Below are positions 40,798 to 48,480 of a stretch of 64,000 bases of DNA, in pieces; position 1 is the stretch's first letter; each line of letters opens with the position of its first letter. A model generated the notes under the pieces. It was not told the DNA's origin. It saw only the letters and a list, made by a program, of their open reading frames with translations, and did not search any database. Position numbers and translations under genes: made by a program. Source of the DNA: Acidimicrobiales bacterium (lineage in GTDB: Bacteria > Actinomycetota > Acidimicrobiia > Acidimicrobiales > Acidimicrobilacustridaceae); NCBI GenBank assembly GCA_030830565.1, contig JAURMR010000026.1, positions 1-64,000 on the forward strand, given 5' to 3'.

Positions 40798-40825
40798 AAG
40801 GGGACAGGCGGTGGCCCGTCCCCTT
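40798..40825 (-). terminator. Hairpin terminator after the peroxiredoxin gene
   Basis: AAGGGGAC pairs with GTCCCCTT over a 12-base loop in which GGC and GCC can pair further. It lies 24 bases after the peroxiredoxin stop and separates it from the ABC operon on the same strand. Confidence 0.6.
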
Positions 40826-40848
40826 TGACGAATCGAACGACGGATTAC

Positions 40849-41484
40849 TCAGCGGTTGGGCTGAGGGGTAATGCGGAGGTAGGGCTTGAGCTTGGTGAAT
40901 CCTTTGGGGAAACGCTCGGTGGCCTCTTCATCCGAAAGGGCCGGAACGACGATGACGTCATCTCCATCCTTCCAGTTCGCCGGCGTTGCAACTTTGTAGC
41001 CATCGGTGAGCTGCAGTGAGTCGATGACTCGCAGGAGTTCGTCGAAATTGCGTCCGGTGCTGGCCGGATAGGTGAGGATGAGGCGAACTTTGTTGGCCGG
41101 ATCGATCACAAAGACCGAGCGAACGGTCATGGTGTCGCTGGCGTTCGGGTGGATCATGTCGTAGAGGTCGGCCACGGTTCGGTCCGGGTCGGCGATCATG
41201 GGGAAGTTGACGGCCTGGCCTTGCGTCTCCTCAATATCGCCTTCCCACGAGATGTGGGAGTCGACCGGGTCGACCGAAAGTCCGATCGGCTTGACGTTGC
41301 GCTTGTCCCATTCGGGCTTGAGTTTGGCCACGGTGCCCAGTTCAGTGGTGCACACGGGGGTGAAGTCCTTGGGGTGGGAGAAGAGGACGGCCCAAGAGTC
41401 ACCCTTCCAGTCGTGGAAGGACACGCTGCCCTGGGTGGTCTCAGCGGTGAAATCGGGGGCGGTATCGCCAAGGCGTAGTGCCAT
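40849..41484 (-). CDS. 1-Cys peroxiredoxin (Prx6 family)
   Basis: A 211-residue cytoplasmic peroxidase. The peroxidatic Cys45 lies in SHPKDFTPVCTTELG. No other Cys is present, so this is a 1-Cys enzyme needing an external reductant. DSHISWEGDIEE and TGRNFDELLRVIDSLQL, followed by PANWKDGDDVIVVP, are the usual Prx6 landmarks. It reduces hydrogen peroxide and lipid peroxides. A GGAGG site ten bases before the ATG supports the start. It is transcribed alone and followed by a hairpin. Confidence 0.95.
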   Translation of the reverse strand: MALRLGDTAPDFTAETTQGSVSFHDWKGDSWAVLFSHPKDFTPVCTTELGTVAKLKPEWDKRNVKPIGLSVDPVDSHISWEGDIEETQGQAVNFPMIADPDRTVADLYDMIHPNASDTMTVRSVFVIDPANKVRLILTYPASTGRNFDELLRVIDSLQLTDGYKVATPANWKDGDDVIVVPALSDEEATERFPKGFTKLKPYLRITPQPNR

Positions 41485-41623
41485 GTTTCTGAAGCCTCCG
41501 TGGCTCGAAAGTGGGTGGGGGCGACATCATGCCCGAACCTCGCACAAAAGTCGACCTGTTTGGTCGGGAATTCAGTTTCGGCAGGATTTGATGCTGAGAA
41601 GCCCCTATTTGCTGACGTAGATC

Positions 41624-42580
41624 TCAGTCGGCGTCAAGACCTGACCATGGGTCGCCCACGTTGCCCTTCTCAGGGCGAACGACATCGGGTTCAAGGAAGA
41701 TTCGACTCGCTGTTGGCACAGCGGTTCTGACGCGTGCCTCTGTCTCGTCGATGATGTTGGCGAGGTCTTTCATCGTGAGCGATTGATCGAATTCAACTTT
41801 TGCGGCAACGAGGATGTCGTCGGGTCCGATGTGCTCGGTGCGAAGGGAAATGAGTCGTTGTACCGATGGCGTCGCCACGATGGCCGACTCAATAGCGGTT
41901 TCATCTTCCATGGTCGCGGATTCGCCGATCAAAAGGCTCTTCATCTCAGCAGCGAGAACGATCGCGATCACGCCGAGTAATGCTCCGATGGTGATCGACC
42001 CCACCCCGTCCCAAACACCATTGCCTGTGGCCGCGGCCACGGAAACGGCGATGAGGGCAAACACCAAACCAAACAATGCGCCGGTGTCCTCGAGAAGCAC
42101 GACGGGAAGCTCGGGTGATTTGGAGCGACGGATGTAGGCCGACCACGAACTCTTTCCTTTTACATGCCGCGCTTCGACGACAGCGGTTCTGAATGAATTG
42201 GCTTCGAGGAGAATCGAAAAAAGAAGAATGCCAATGGCCCAGGACGGTGACTCAAGCGGATGAGGATGCAGCACCTTCTCAACGCCTTCGTACATCGCGA
42301 ACATTGAACCCAAAGAAAATAAAATGATTGAGACTACAAAGGCCCAAAAATAACGCTCGCGGCCGAATCCAAACTGATGGAGTCGGGTTGGTGTCATCGA
42401 GGCCCGCTTGCCACCGAAAAGCAGCAGTACCTGATTGCCTGTGTCGGCCAGCGAATGAATGCTTTCGGCGAGAAGCGAACTCGACATGGTGAAGAGGAAG
42501 CCAGCAAATTTGGCAACTGCAATGCCGAAGTTCGCAATCATCGCTGCGACGATTGCGCGTTTTGATCCGCCTGTAGACAT
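41624..42580 (-). CDS. Cation diffusion facilitator (CDF) metal exporter
   Basis: A 318-residue protein with about six membrane helices and a cytoplasmic C-terminal domain (about 215-300). The transport site in the second helix is HSLAD (His42, Asp46). The fifth-helix region has LLEDTGALFG, a Glu-Asp arrangement seen in the ZnT9/SLC30A9-like branch rather than the classical HxxxD. It probably exports Zn2+ or a similar divalent metal by proton exchange. It lies 38 bases after the divergently placed ppa end on the same strand; the 139-bp gap before peroxiredoxin shows nothing definite. Confidence 0.87.
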   Translation of the reverse strand: MSTGGSKRAIVAAMIANFGIAVAKFAGFLFTMSSSLLAESIHSLADTGNQVLLLFGGKRASMTPTRLHQFGFGRERYFWAFVVSIILFSLGSMFAMYEGVEKVLHPHPLESPSWAIGILLFSILLEANSFRTAVVEARHVKGKSSWSAYIRRSKSPELPVVLLEDTGALFGLVFALIAVSVAAATGNGVWDGVGSITIGALLGVIAIVLAAEMKSLLIGESATMEDETAIESAIVATPSVQRLISLRTEHIGPDDILVAAKVEFDQSLTMKDLANIIDETEARVRTAVPTASRIFLEPDVVRPEKGNVGDPWSGLDAD

Positions 42581-42618
42581 GAAGTGTTTCTAGTCGTTCC
42601 GATGCGTGATGGGTGGAG

Positions 42619-43110
42619 TCAATGCCCGTTTGGCACGTAACGAGCGAGCGAGGCAGCGATTTCTGTCCATGCTGCATCCTTCCCTTCGAAATCTCCGACC
42701 TCGGAAAACTTTCCCGGTTCAAGGTCTTTGTAGATCGAGAAGAAGTGTTTGATTTCGGCGAGCGTTTCGGCGGGAATGTCGTCGATGTTCGCGGCGTCGC
42801 GCCAACGTGGCTCACGATGGTGCACGCACAGGATCTTGGCGTCGCGGCCGGCGTCATCGGTCATCCACATCACGCCGACGGGGCGAACATGAATCCAACA
42901 ACCAGGGAATGTTGGGTCCTCGGTCAGGACAAGGACATCGAGCGGATCGCCGTCCTCGGAGAGGGTGTCAGGAATGAATCCGTATTCGGTGGGGTAGGTC
43001 GTGGCAGAGAAGAGGCGACGATCGAGGCGAATTCGGCCTGTTTCGTGGTCGATCTCATACTTATTGCGGCTGCCACGAGGGATTTCGATGACGACATCGA
43101 TGGTTTCCAT
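42619..43110 (-). CDS. ppa: Inorganic pyrophosphatase (family I)
   Basis: A 163-residue soluble enzyme that hydrolyses pyrophosphate to phosphate with Mg2+. The family I site is complete: IEIPRGSRNKYE, the YGFIPDTLSEDGDPLDVLVL block with its metal-binding Asp residues, and the HFFSIYKDLEPGK segment. Length is typical of bacterial hexameric forms. A -10-like CAGAAT six bases before the ATG suggests a leaderless mRNA. A long open frame on the opposite strand is an antisense shadow of this gene. Confidence 0.97.
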   Translation of the reverse strand: METIDVVIEIPRGSRNKYEIDHETGRIRLDRRLFSATTYPTEYGFIPDTLSEDGDPLDVLVLTEDPTFPGCWIHVRPVGVMWMTDDAGRDAKILCVHHREPRWRDAANIDDIPAETLAEIKHFFSIYKDLEPGKFSEVGDFEGKDAAWTEIAASLARYVPNGH

Positions 43111-43116
43111 TTGCCC

Positions 43117-43122
43117 ATTCTG
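43117..43122 (-). promoter_or_regulatory. Candidate -10 box for ppa
   Basis: CAGAAT on the minus strand, six bases before the ppa ATG at 43110, with no ribosome binding site between. Confidence 0.33.
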
Positions 43123-43182
43123 CCCGGTTCCCGGTCAGGCGGAGGAAGGACGAGTTCAGGGACTGTGCGAGACTCACCGATC

Positions 43183-44076
43183 GTGACTACGCGCAAACTC
43201 ACCTCAACCGACGGTTTCGTTGTCATCGATCTTGATGATGCTCCGATCGCCGTTGGCATTGTTCGCTCTGCACCCAAGGTGCTTGTCGACGGAGCCACGT
43301 GGCTTGCTCGCTCCGAGACCTACCGGTATGCGTTCTTTGGTCGCAAGGTGTCGGGTGCGTCGGCAGCGGTGAACGCGCCCGTCGATGCCAAGGCAGATGC
43401 TCTCAGCGCGTTTGCTACAGAACTCGCCGAAGACTCGTTCTCCTCAGTCCATCTCACCGCGGGCCGAGGAGTTTCGGCAGACGATCTGTCTGCGTTGCGC
43501 TCCCGTGATCCTCGTCCCGAAGAGTGGTGGGCGCAGCGCGACGCACTCACCGCCTCTGGAATTGTTGCCGCAGCTGATCGTGCGCTCGGCGGACTCGCCG
43601 GACGCACCGTTGCGATTGAAACGTTCGATGCGGTGTCGTCATCGCTTGGCGATCTTTTTCGGTCGGCGGGAGCAACTGTCATCGAACCTGATATTTCTGA
43701 AGATGCCAATGCGGTACTTCATGCCGAAGTTGACGTCTTGGTTGCAGGCTCGAAAGTGGGTGTCATTGGGCATGCCAATGTCGAGAATGTGCGTGCGAAA
43801 TTGATCGTTCCCAGTGGCTCGATGCCTGTCACCGCAAAAGCGCTTGCTGCGTTTGTGCGCGCCGGCGTCGTGGTGCTTCCTGATTTCGTCACAACTTCCG
43901 GGCACCTGGCTGCATGGCCAGTCGATGATTCGCCAACCGACGCCTCCGAACTCGTGGGCGATGCGATCGCGCAGGTCATTGACGCTCCCAACGGAGCGCT
44001 TCTCGGCGCGTGTGAAATTGCCGAGGCGTTTCTTTCAAGTTGGGCAACAGTTCCCTTCGGCCGACCGATCGCCTGA
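43183..44076 (+). CDS. Degenerate Glu/Leu dehydrogenase-like Rossmann protein
   Basis: A 297-residue protein whose second half follows the NAD domain of Glu/Leu/Phe/Val dehydrogenases: GIVAAADRALGGLAGRTVAIE, EVDVLVAGSKVGVIGHANV, AKLIVPSGSMPVTAKALAAF, and VVVLPDFVTTSGHLAAW. The Gly-rich nucleotide loop (GFGNVG in true enzymes) reads ETFDAVSSS, and the Lys-containing catalytic domain motif is absent, so it is probably not an active dehydrogenase. The start is uncertain: GTG at 43183 precedes the first conserved-looking residues, while GTG at 43165 follows AGGGA too closely. It lies five bases upstream of the photolyase gene. Role unknown. Confidence 0.68.
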   Translation: MTTRKLTSTDGFVVIDLDDAPIAVGIVRSAPKVLVDGATWLARSETYRYAFFGRKVSGASAAVNAPVDAKADALSAFATELAEDSFSSVHLTAGRGVSADDLSALRSRDPRPEEWWAQRDALTASGIVAAADRALGGLAGRTVAIETFDAVSSSLGDLFRSAGATVIEPDISEDANAVLHAEVDVLVAGSKVGVIGHANVENVRAKLIVPSGSMPVTAKALAAFVRAGVVVLPDFVTTSGHLAAWPVDDSPTDASELVGDAIAQVIDAPNGALLGACEIAEAFLSSWATVPFGRPIA

Positions 44077-44081
44077 TCAGC

Positions 44082-45476
44082 ATGGCCACAACGTCGGGGT
44101 TGGTGTGGTTCCGTCGGGACCTTCGTCTTGATGACAATCCGGCTTGGTCTGCGGCAACTTCCGAGCATGGCGAGGTCACTGCACTGTTCGTAGTCGATCC
44201 AGCGCTTTTTGATCGCGCAAGTTCGCGTCGCGCTTCTCGACTCTTAGGAGATGTCGCTGCCCTCGATGAATCGCTTTCTGAACATGGTGGCCGACTGCTC
44301 GTTCGTGTTGGCGACCCCCGAGTTGTTGTCCCGCAGGAAGCAAAACGGTTGAACGTTGCTGCGGTTCACCTCAACCATGACGTGACGCCGTATGCGGCTG
44401 AGCGCGATGGCTTCGTGCAGTCTGCTCTCGAATCGCTTGGAGTGGAGTGGGTTCCCGAGTGGGGAACCTTGGTGCACGAACCAGGGAAAATACGAACGAA
44501 TGCTGGTTCGCTTTCACAAGTATTCACGCCCTTTTTTCGTGTTTGGGAACGTACGCCGTGGACACCATGGCCGACGAGTGGGGACGCGAAAATTGCGAAT
44601 GACTGCGGAGACGCGCTTCCCGTTTCAACTGGCAGTTACCCGTTACTCGATGGTGAAACGGGCGAAGCGGCGCTGCCCGGCGAGCGTGGAGCGCTTGCAC
44701 GTCTTGGTCTCGCTGCCGGCCGCGCGGACTCTTACGACGAGGATCGAAACACTCCATCGATCCTTGGGACATCACAACTTTCGATAGACCTCCGCTTTGG
44801 GACGGTATCGCCGAGGCGCGCTGCGCAAGTTATTGGTGAGTCCACCGCCGGACGCGCAGCATTAGTTCGGCAACTCGCGTGGCGCGATTGGTATGCGCAT
44901 TTGCTGGCCGCAACGCCGACACTGGTAGAGCAACCGATGAAGTCGCAGTACGCAGCAATTGAGTGGCGTAAGGACGACGAAGGTTTTGAGGCGTGGAAGA
45001 ACGGTCAAACCGGTTACCCGTTCGTTGATGCAGGAATGCGCCAACTTCGTGAAACGGGTTGGATGCACAACCGGGTTCGAATGGTGACTGCGTCGTTCCT
45101 TGTCAAGAATTTGCTTATCGATTGGCGACGCGGTGAGAAGTATTTCCGACACGTGTTGCTTGATGCCGATGTTTCGCAGAACGTAGGAAATTGGCAATGG
45201 GTTGCGGGCACCGGTCCCGATGCTTCGCCGTACAACCGGGTGTTCAACCCCGTTTTACAAAGCCAACGGTTCGACGCAAGTGGTGACTACATCCGACGAT
45301 GGGTGCCTGAGCTTGCAGGTCTTGATTCTTCGGCAATCCACGAGCCTTGGACGGTTGGTCCACTTGAACTCGCAGCTGCAGGAATTGAACTAGGAACCGA
45401 TTACCCGGATCCGATTGTCGACTTGGCGTTCAGTCGCGGCCGCGTACTTGACGCTTACGCAGCCGCGAAACGTTGA
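44082..45476 (+). CDS. phr: Deoxyribodipyrimidine photolyase / cryptochrome family
   Basis: A 464-residue flavoprotein. The N-terminal antenna domain opens with LVWFRRDLRLDDNP. The FAD domain contains the DNA-lesion and flavin-binding blocks GYPFVDAGMRQLRETGWMHN, FLVKNLLIDWRRGEKYF, and NVGNWQWVAGTGPDASPYNR with the electron-transfer Trp residues. It should repair cyclobutane pyrimidine dimers using blue light. The ATG at 44082 is six bases after the previous stop, so the two genes are probably co-transcribed. It converges with whiB, three bases between stops. Confidence 0.93.
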   Translation: MATTSGLVWFRRDLRLDDNPAWSAATSEHGEVTALFVVDPALFDRASSRRASRLLGDVAALDESLSEHGGRLLVRVGDPRVVVPQEAKRLNVAAVHLNHDVTPYAAERDGFVQSALESLGVEWVPEWGTLVHEPGKIRTNAGSLSQVFTPFFRVWERTPWTPWPTSGDAKIANDCGDALPVSTGSYPLLDGETGEAALPGERGALARLGLAAGRADSYDEDRNTPSILGTSQLSIDLRFGTVSPRRAAQVIGESTAGRAALVRQLAWRDWYAHLLAATPTLVEQPMKSQYAAIEWRKDDEGFEAWKNGQTGYPFVDAGMRQLRETGWMHNRVRMVTASFLVKNLLIDWRRGEKYFRHVLLDADVSQNVGNWQWVAGTGPDASPYNRVFNPVLQSQRFDASGDYIRRWVPELAGLDSSAIHEPWTVGPLELAAAGIELGTDYPDPIVDLAFSRGRVLDAYAAAKR

Positions 45477-45479
45477 ACG

Positions 45480-45782
45480 TCAGGATGCTCGGGCAGCGTC
45501 CTGAACTGAACGGCGGCTGATTGATCGTGGGGAGTGCCCAGCAGCAGCACGCTCTTCTTCATTCTCTCCGCCCCAGAATCCGTTCTCACGATTTTCGCGG
45601 GCCATCTCACGGCATTCGAAGTTGACCGGGCAGGCCGCGCACATGGCGCGAGCAGTCGCTTCACGACGGACTCGACGTTCAGGGCGTTCCCCGGCAATGC
45701 CGAAGAAAAGGTTTGTTCGACCCTTGCAAGAAGCGTGGTCCATCCATTCGGGCCGGGCTACTGCGAGCAACATGGATTCCAT
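45480..45782 (-). CDS. WhiB-family [4Fe-4S] transcription regulator
   Basis: A 100-residue Wbl protein. Four conserved Cys residues (19, 48, 51 and 57; CAACPVNFEC) hold an oxygen- and NO-sensitive [4Fe-4S] cluster. GFWGGENEEER at about 68 is the turn that contacts the principal sigma factor, and the basic tail (residues 86-92) contacts DNA. WhiB proteins are restricted to actinobacteria and their phages. AGGAG six bases before the ATG supports the start. Which Wbl subclass it belongs to is not clear. It diverges from cobA/hemD across 163 bp. Confidence 0.95.
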   Translation of the reverse strand: MESMLLAVARPEWMDHASCKGRTNLFFGIAGERPERRVRREATARAMCAACPVNFECREMARENRENGFWGGENEEERAAAGHSPRSISRRSVQDAARAS

Positions 45783-45933
45783 CTCAACTCCTGGGTTCGT
45801 GAACCGAGTGACGTCGTCGTCATGAGGTGTAACGGAATTTAGTGCTAAATATTTCGCGTTCCTCAGGAAACTTTCGAGAACGCTCTGTGACCTTGGGCAT
45901 AGGTGGCCGAGACCGAGACCGAAGCCTTCCCCC

Positions 45934-45939
45934 TAGGCT
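45934..45939 (+). promoter_or_regulatory. Candidate -10 box for cobA/hemD
   Basis: TAGGCT lies six bases before the GTG at 45946 with no ribosome binding site, the leaderless arrangement also seen before hemB. Confidence 0.45.
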
Positions 45940-45945
45940 CACGCC

Positions 45946-47481
45946 GTGACTGTCTTTCTCGTCGGAGCTGGGCCGGGCGATCCGGGATTGCTAACCGTTC
46001 GCGGGGCTGAAGCCTTGGCGATGGCCGACGTTGTGGTCTACGACCGCCTGTCAGTTGGCGCCCTCCTCGAACTGGCTCCCCCCGAGGCCGAGCGCATCAG
46101 TGTGGCGAAATCGGCTGGAAAAGCCGTGATGCCACAGGACGACATCAATGCCTTGCTGGTGAAGAAGGGGAAACAGGGCCTGACCGTGGTTCGCCTCAAG
46201 GGCGGTGACCCGTTTGTCTTTGCCCGTGGGGGAGAGGAAGCGGCTGCGCTTGCCGAAGCTGGTCTCCACTACGAAGTCGTGCCTGGAGTGACCTCCGCGA
46301 TCGCGGTTCCGGCTTATGCCGGTATCCCCGTCACATTGCGCCACTCGTCCACTTCGTTCACCGTTATTACTGGTCACGAGGATCCCGATAAAAGTGATGA
46401 AGTCAATTGGGAGGCCGCTGCACAATTAGGCGGCACCATCGTGATCCTCATGGGCGTTGGGCGCCTGCCGAAAATTGTCAATCGTTTAATTGCCGGTGGA
46501 CTGGCGCCAGAAACACCAGCGGCCGCTATTCGATGGGGCACCCGCCCCGAACAGCACACGGTGCGTTCGACCCTTGGCGCAATCGCAAATGAACCGTTGG
46601 CATCGCCGAGCGTGATTGTTGTTGGTCAGGTTGCGGCGATGGACCTTTCGTGGTTCGAATCGCGACCGCTTTTTGGGAAGAAAGTGATCGTGACGCGACC
46701 AAGGCACCAATCTTCGGTGCTTGCCGACCGATTGCGGGAGGAAGGCGCCGAGGCCCTGATCGTTCCGACAATCGAAATCGTCGATCCGCTTGACGGAGGC
46801 GCAGCGTTGGCTGCAGCGATCACGCAGCTTCACGCGTATGACTGGGTTATTCTCACTTCTGCCAACGGCGCGGCCCGGTTCTGTGAACAGCTTCGCGACG
46901 GTCGTGATCTCGCTGGTGTGAAGCTCGCGGCAATCGGTCCCGGTACTGCCGATGTTCTCGCGGAACACAATCTTGTGGCTGACCTGATTCCCGATCGATT
47001 TATCGCTGAATCACTGCTTGAGGCGTTTCCGTTGCCGCAGGTCGATGACAATCGCAGAGTCCTGCTCGCGCGCGCCGAGGTTGCCCGTGATGTCTTGCCC
47101 GACGGACTGCGCGAAATGGGATGGCGTGTCGACGTGGTCGATGCCTACCGAACGATTCCGGTTGTACCAACTGACGCTGAACGCGAGCGAGTTGTTCGTG
47201 CAGACGTCGTGACGTTTACGTCCTCGTCGACCGTCGAGAACTGGGTGGCCGCGTTCGGAACGGAAACGCTCCCAAAAACTGTGGCGTGCATCGGCCCAAT
47301 TACGGCTGACACAGCTCGACGTGCGGGCATGCGAATCGATGTCATCGCTGACGTCCACACGATCGACGGGCTCGTCGACGCGCTCGTTGAGCGCACCGCT
47401 CACCCATCCGCACCAAAGAACAAGACTCCACGGCGTTCCGGTCGTGGCTCTCGATTCGGCCGCCAACAGCGGCGTGCCTAG
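45946..47481 (+). CDS. cobA/hemD: Fused uroporphyrinogen-III C-methyltransferase and uroporphyrinogen-III synthase
   Basis: A 511-residue bifunctional protein. Residues 1-245 are a SUMT domain: VGAGPGDPGLLTVRGAEAL, then VVRLKGGDPFVFARGGEE, then VVPGVTSAIAVPAYAGIPVTLR. It makes precorrin-2 for siroheme or cobalamin. From about 247 a HemD domain begins with KKVIVTRPRHQSSVLADRLR and includes ILTSANGAARFC and VTFTSSSTVENW; it closes hydroxymethylbilane to uroporphyrinogen III. The C-terminus is basic. The fusion is common in actinobacteria and puts the branch point between heme and siroheme in one protein. hemB follows after 11 bases. Confidence 0.95.
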   Translation: MTVFLVGAGPGDPGLLTVRGAEALAMADVVVYDRLSVGALLELAPPEAERISVAKSAGKAVMPQDDINALLVKKGKQGLTVVRLKGGDPFVFARGGEEAAALAEAGLHYEVVPGVTSAIAVPAYAGIPVTLRHSSTSFTVITGHEDPDKSDEVNWEAAAQLGGTIVILMGVGRLPKIVNRLIAGGLAPETPAAAIRWGTRPEQHTVRSTLGAIANEPLASPSVIVVGQVAAMDLSWFESRPLFGKKVIVTRPRHQSSVLADRLREEGAEALIVPTIEIVDPLDGGAALAAAITQLHAYDWVILTSANGAARFCEQLRDGRDLAGVKLAAIGPGTADVLAEHNLVADLIPDRFIAESLLEAFPLPQVDDNRRVLLARAEVARDVLPDGLREMGWRVDVVDAYRTIPVVPTDAERERVVRADVVTFTSSSTVENWVAAFGTETLPKTVACIGPITADTARRAGMRIDVIADVHTIDGLVDALVERTAHPSAPKNKTPRRSGRGSRFGRQQRRA

Positions 47482-47484
47482 GCT
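47479..47484 (+). promoter_or_regulatory. Candidate -10 box for hemB, overlapping the cobA/hemD stop codon
   Basis: TAGGCT starts with the TAG stop of cobA/hemD and ends eight bases before the hemB ATG. No ribosome binding site is present, so hemB could be expressed from a leaderless mRNA. Confidence 0.4.
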
Positions 47485-47492
47485 CTGCACCG

Positions 47493-48476
47493 ATGAGTTT
47501 CCCCCAACGCCGACTCCGTCGCCTCCGTCGAACACCTGCGCTTCGTCGTCTGGTCGCCGAAACGCGACTCACGCCGGCCGATCTGATCGCTCCGTTGTTC
47601 GTGCGCGAAGGGATCACTGAGCCGCAGCCGATTGCATCAATCCCAGGTGTCGTTCAGCACACGCTTGGGTCACTACGCGCTGAAGTCGCCGACTTGATCG
47701 GACTTGGTGTTCCGGGCGTCATTCTCTTTGGTGTTCCGGAAAAGAAAGATGACATTGGTTCGGGTGCTTGGGATCCCGACGGCATTGTGCAGATTGCTTT
47801 GCGTGAGTTGCGCGACACCTTTGGCGATCGTGTTGTCCTGATGTCCGACCTTTGTCTTGACGAGTACACCTCGCACGGTCATTGCGGTGTGCTTGATGGA
47901 CGGGGCAGCGTTGACAACGACGCGACACTCGACCTCTACGCAAATATTGCGATCGCTCAAGCAGCGGCGGGTGCTGATGTGGTTGCGCCTTCAGGCATGA
48001 TGGACGGTTCCGTTGCAGCGATTCGCGACGCGCTTGATGAAGATGACTTCACTGAAACGGCGATCATGGCTTACTCGGCGAAGTACGCGTCAGCGATGTA
48101 CGGCCCCTTTCGCGACGCGGTCGATGTCACGATTGAGGACGGCGGAGATCGCAAGGGCTACCAACAAGATCCTGCAAATGCGCGCGAGTCGCTCGAGGAA
48201 ATTCGTCAAGACATTCTCGAAGGCGCAGACATCGTGATGGTGAAGCCGGCGATGTCGTATCTCGACATCATCGCAAGGGCACGCCAAGAAGTCGACATTC
48301 CTATGGCTGCGTATCACGTGTCGGGTGAATACGCGATGGTCAAGGCGGCAGCAGAGCGCGGATGGATCGATGGGGACGCAGTTGCAATTGAGCAACTCAC
48401 ATCGATTCGTCGGGCGGGTGCCGACATGGTCCTTACCTATTTCGCGCGAGATGTCGCCGAACTCCTTAACGATTGA
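47493..48476 (+). CDS. hemB: Porphobilinogen synthase (5-aminolevulinate dehydratase)
   Basis: A 327-residue enzyme that condenses two 5-aminolevulinates to porphobilinogen. Schiff-base Lys residues lie in AYSAKYASAMYGPFRDA and VMVKPAMSYLDII. The metal segment reads LCLDEYTSHGHCG: the first and third zinc-type Cys are kept and the middle one is Asp, the form I associate with actinobacterial enzymes. The magnesium/allosteric segment RKGYQQDPANARESL is present. hemL follows four bases after the stop. Confidence 0.96.
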   Translation: MSFPQRRLRRLRRTPALRRLVAETRLTPADLIAPLFVREGITEPQPIASIPGVVQHTLGSLRAEVADLIGLGVPGVILFGVPEKKDDIGSGAWDPDGIVQIALRELRDTFGDRVVLMSDLCLDEYTSHGHCGVLDGRGSVDNDATLDLYANIAIAQAAAGADVVAPSGMMDGSVAAIRDALDEDDFTETAIMAYSAKYASAMYGPFRDAVDVTIEDGGDRKGYQQDPANARESLEEIRQDILEGADIVMVKPAMSYLDIIARARQEVDIPMAAYHVSGEYAMVKAAAERGWIDGDAVAIEQLTSIRRAGADMVLTYFARDVAELLND

Positions 48477-48480
48477 ATTC

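Noticed and set aside
42613-43182. Long plus-strand open frame continuous with the dehydrogenase-like gene
   Set aside because: It is antisense to ppa, whose motifs are complete; the conserved part of the plus-strand protein starts only after 43183.
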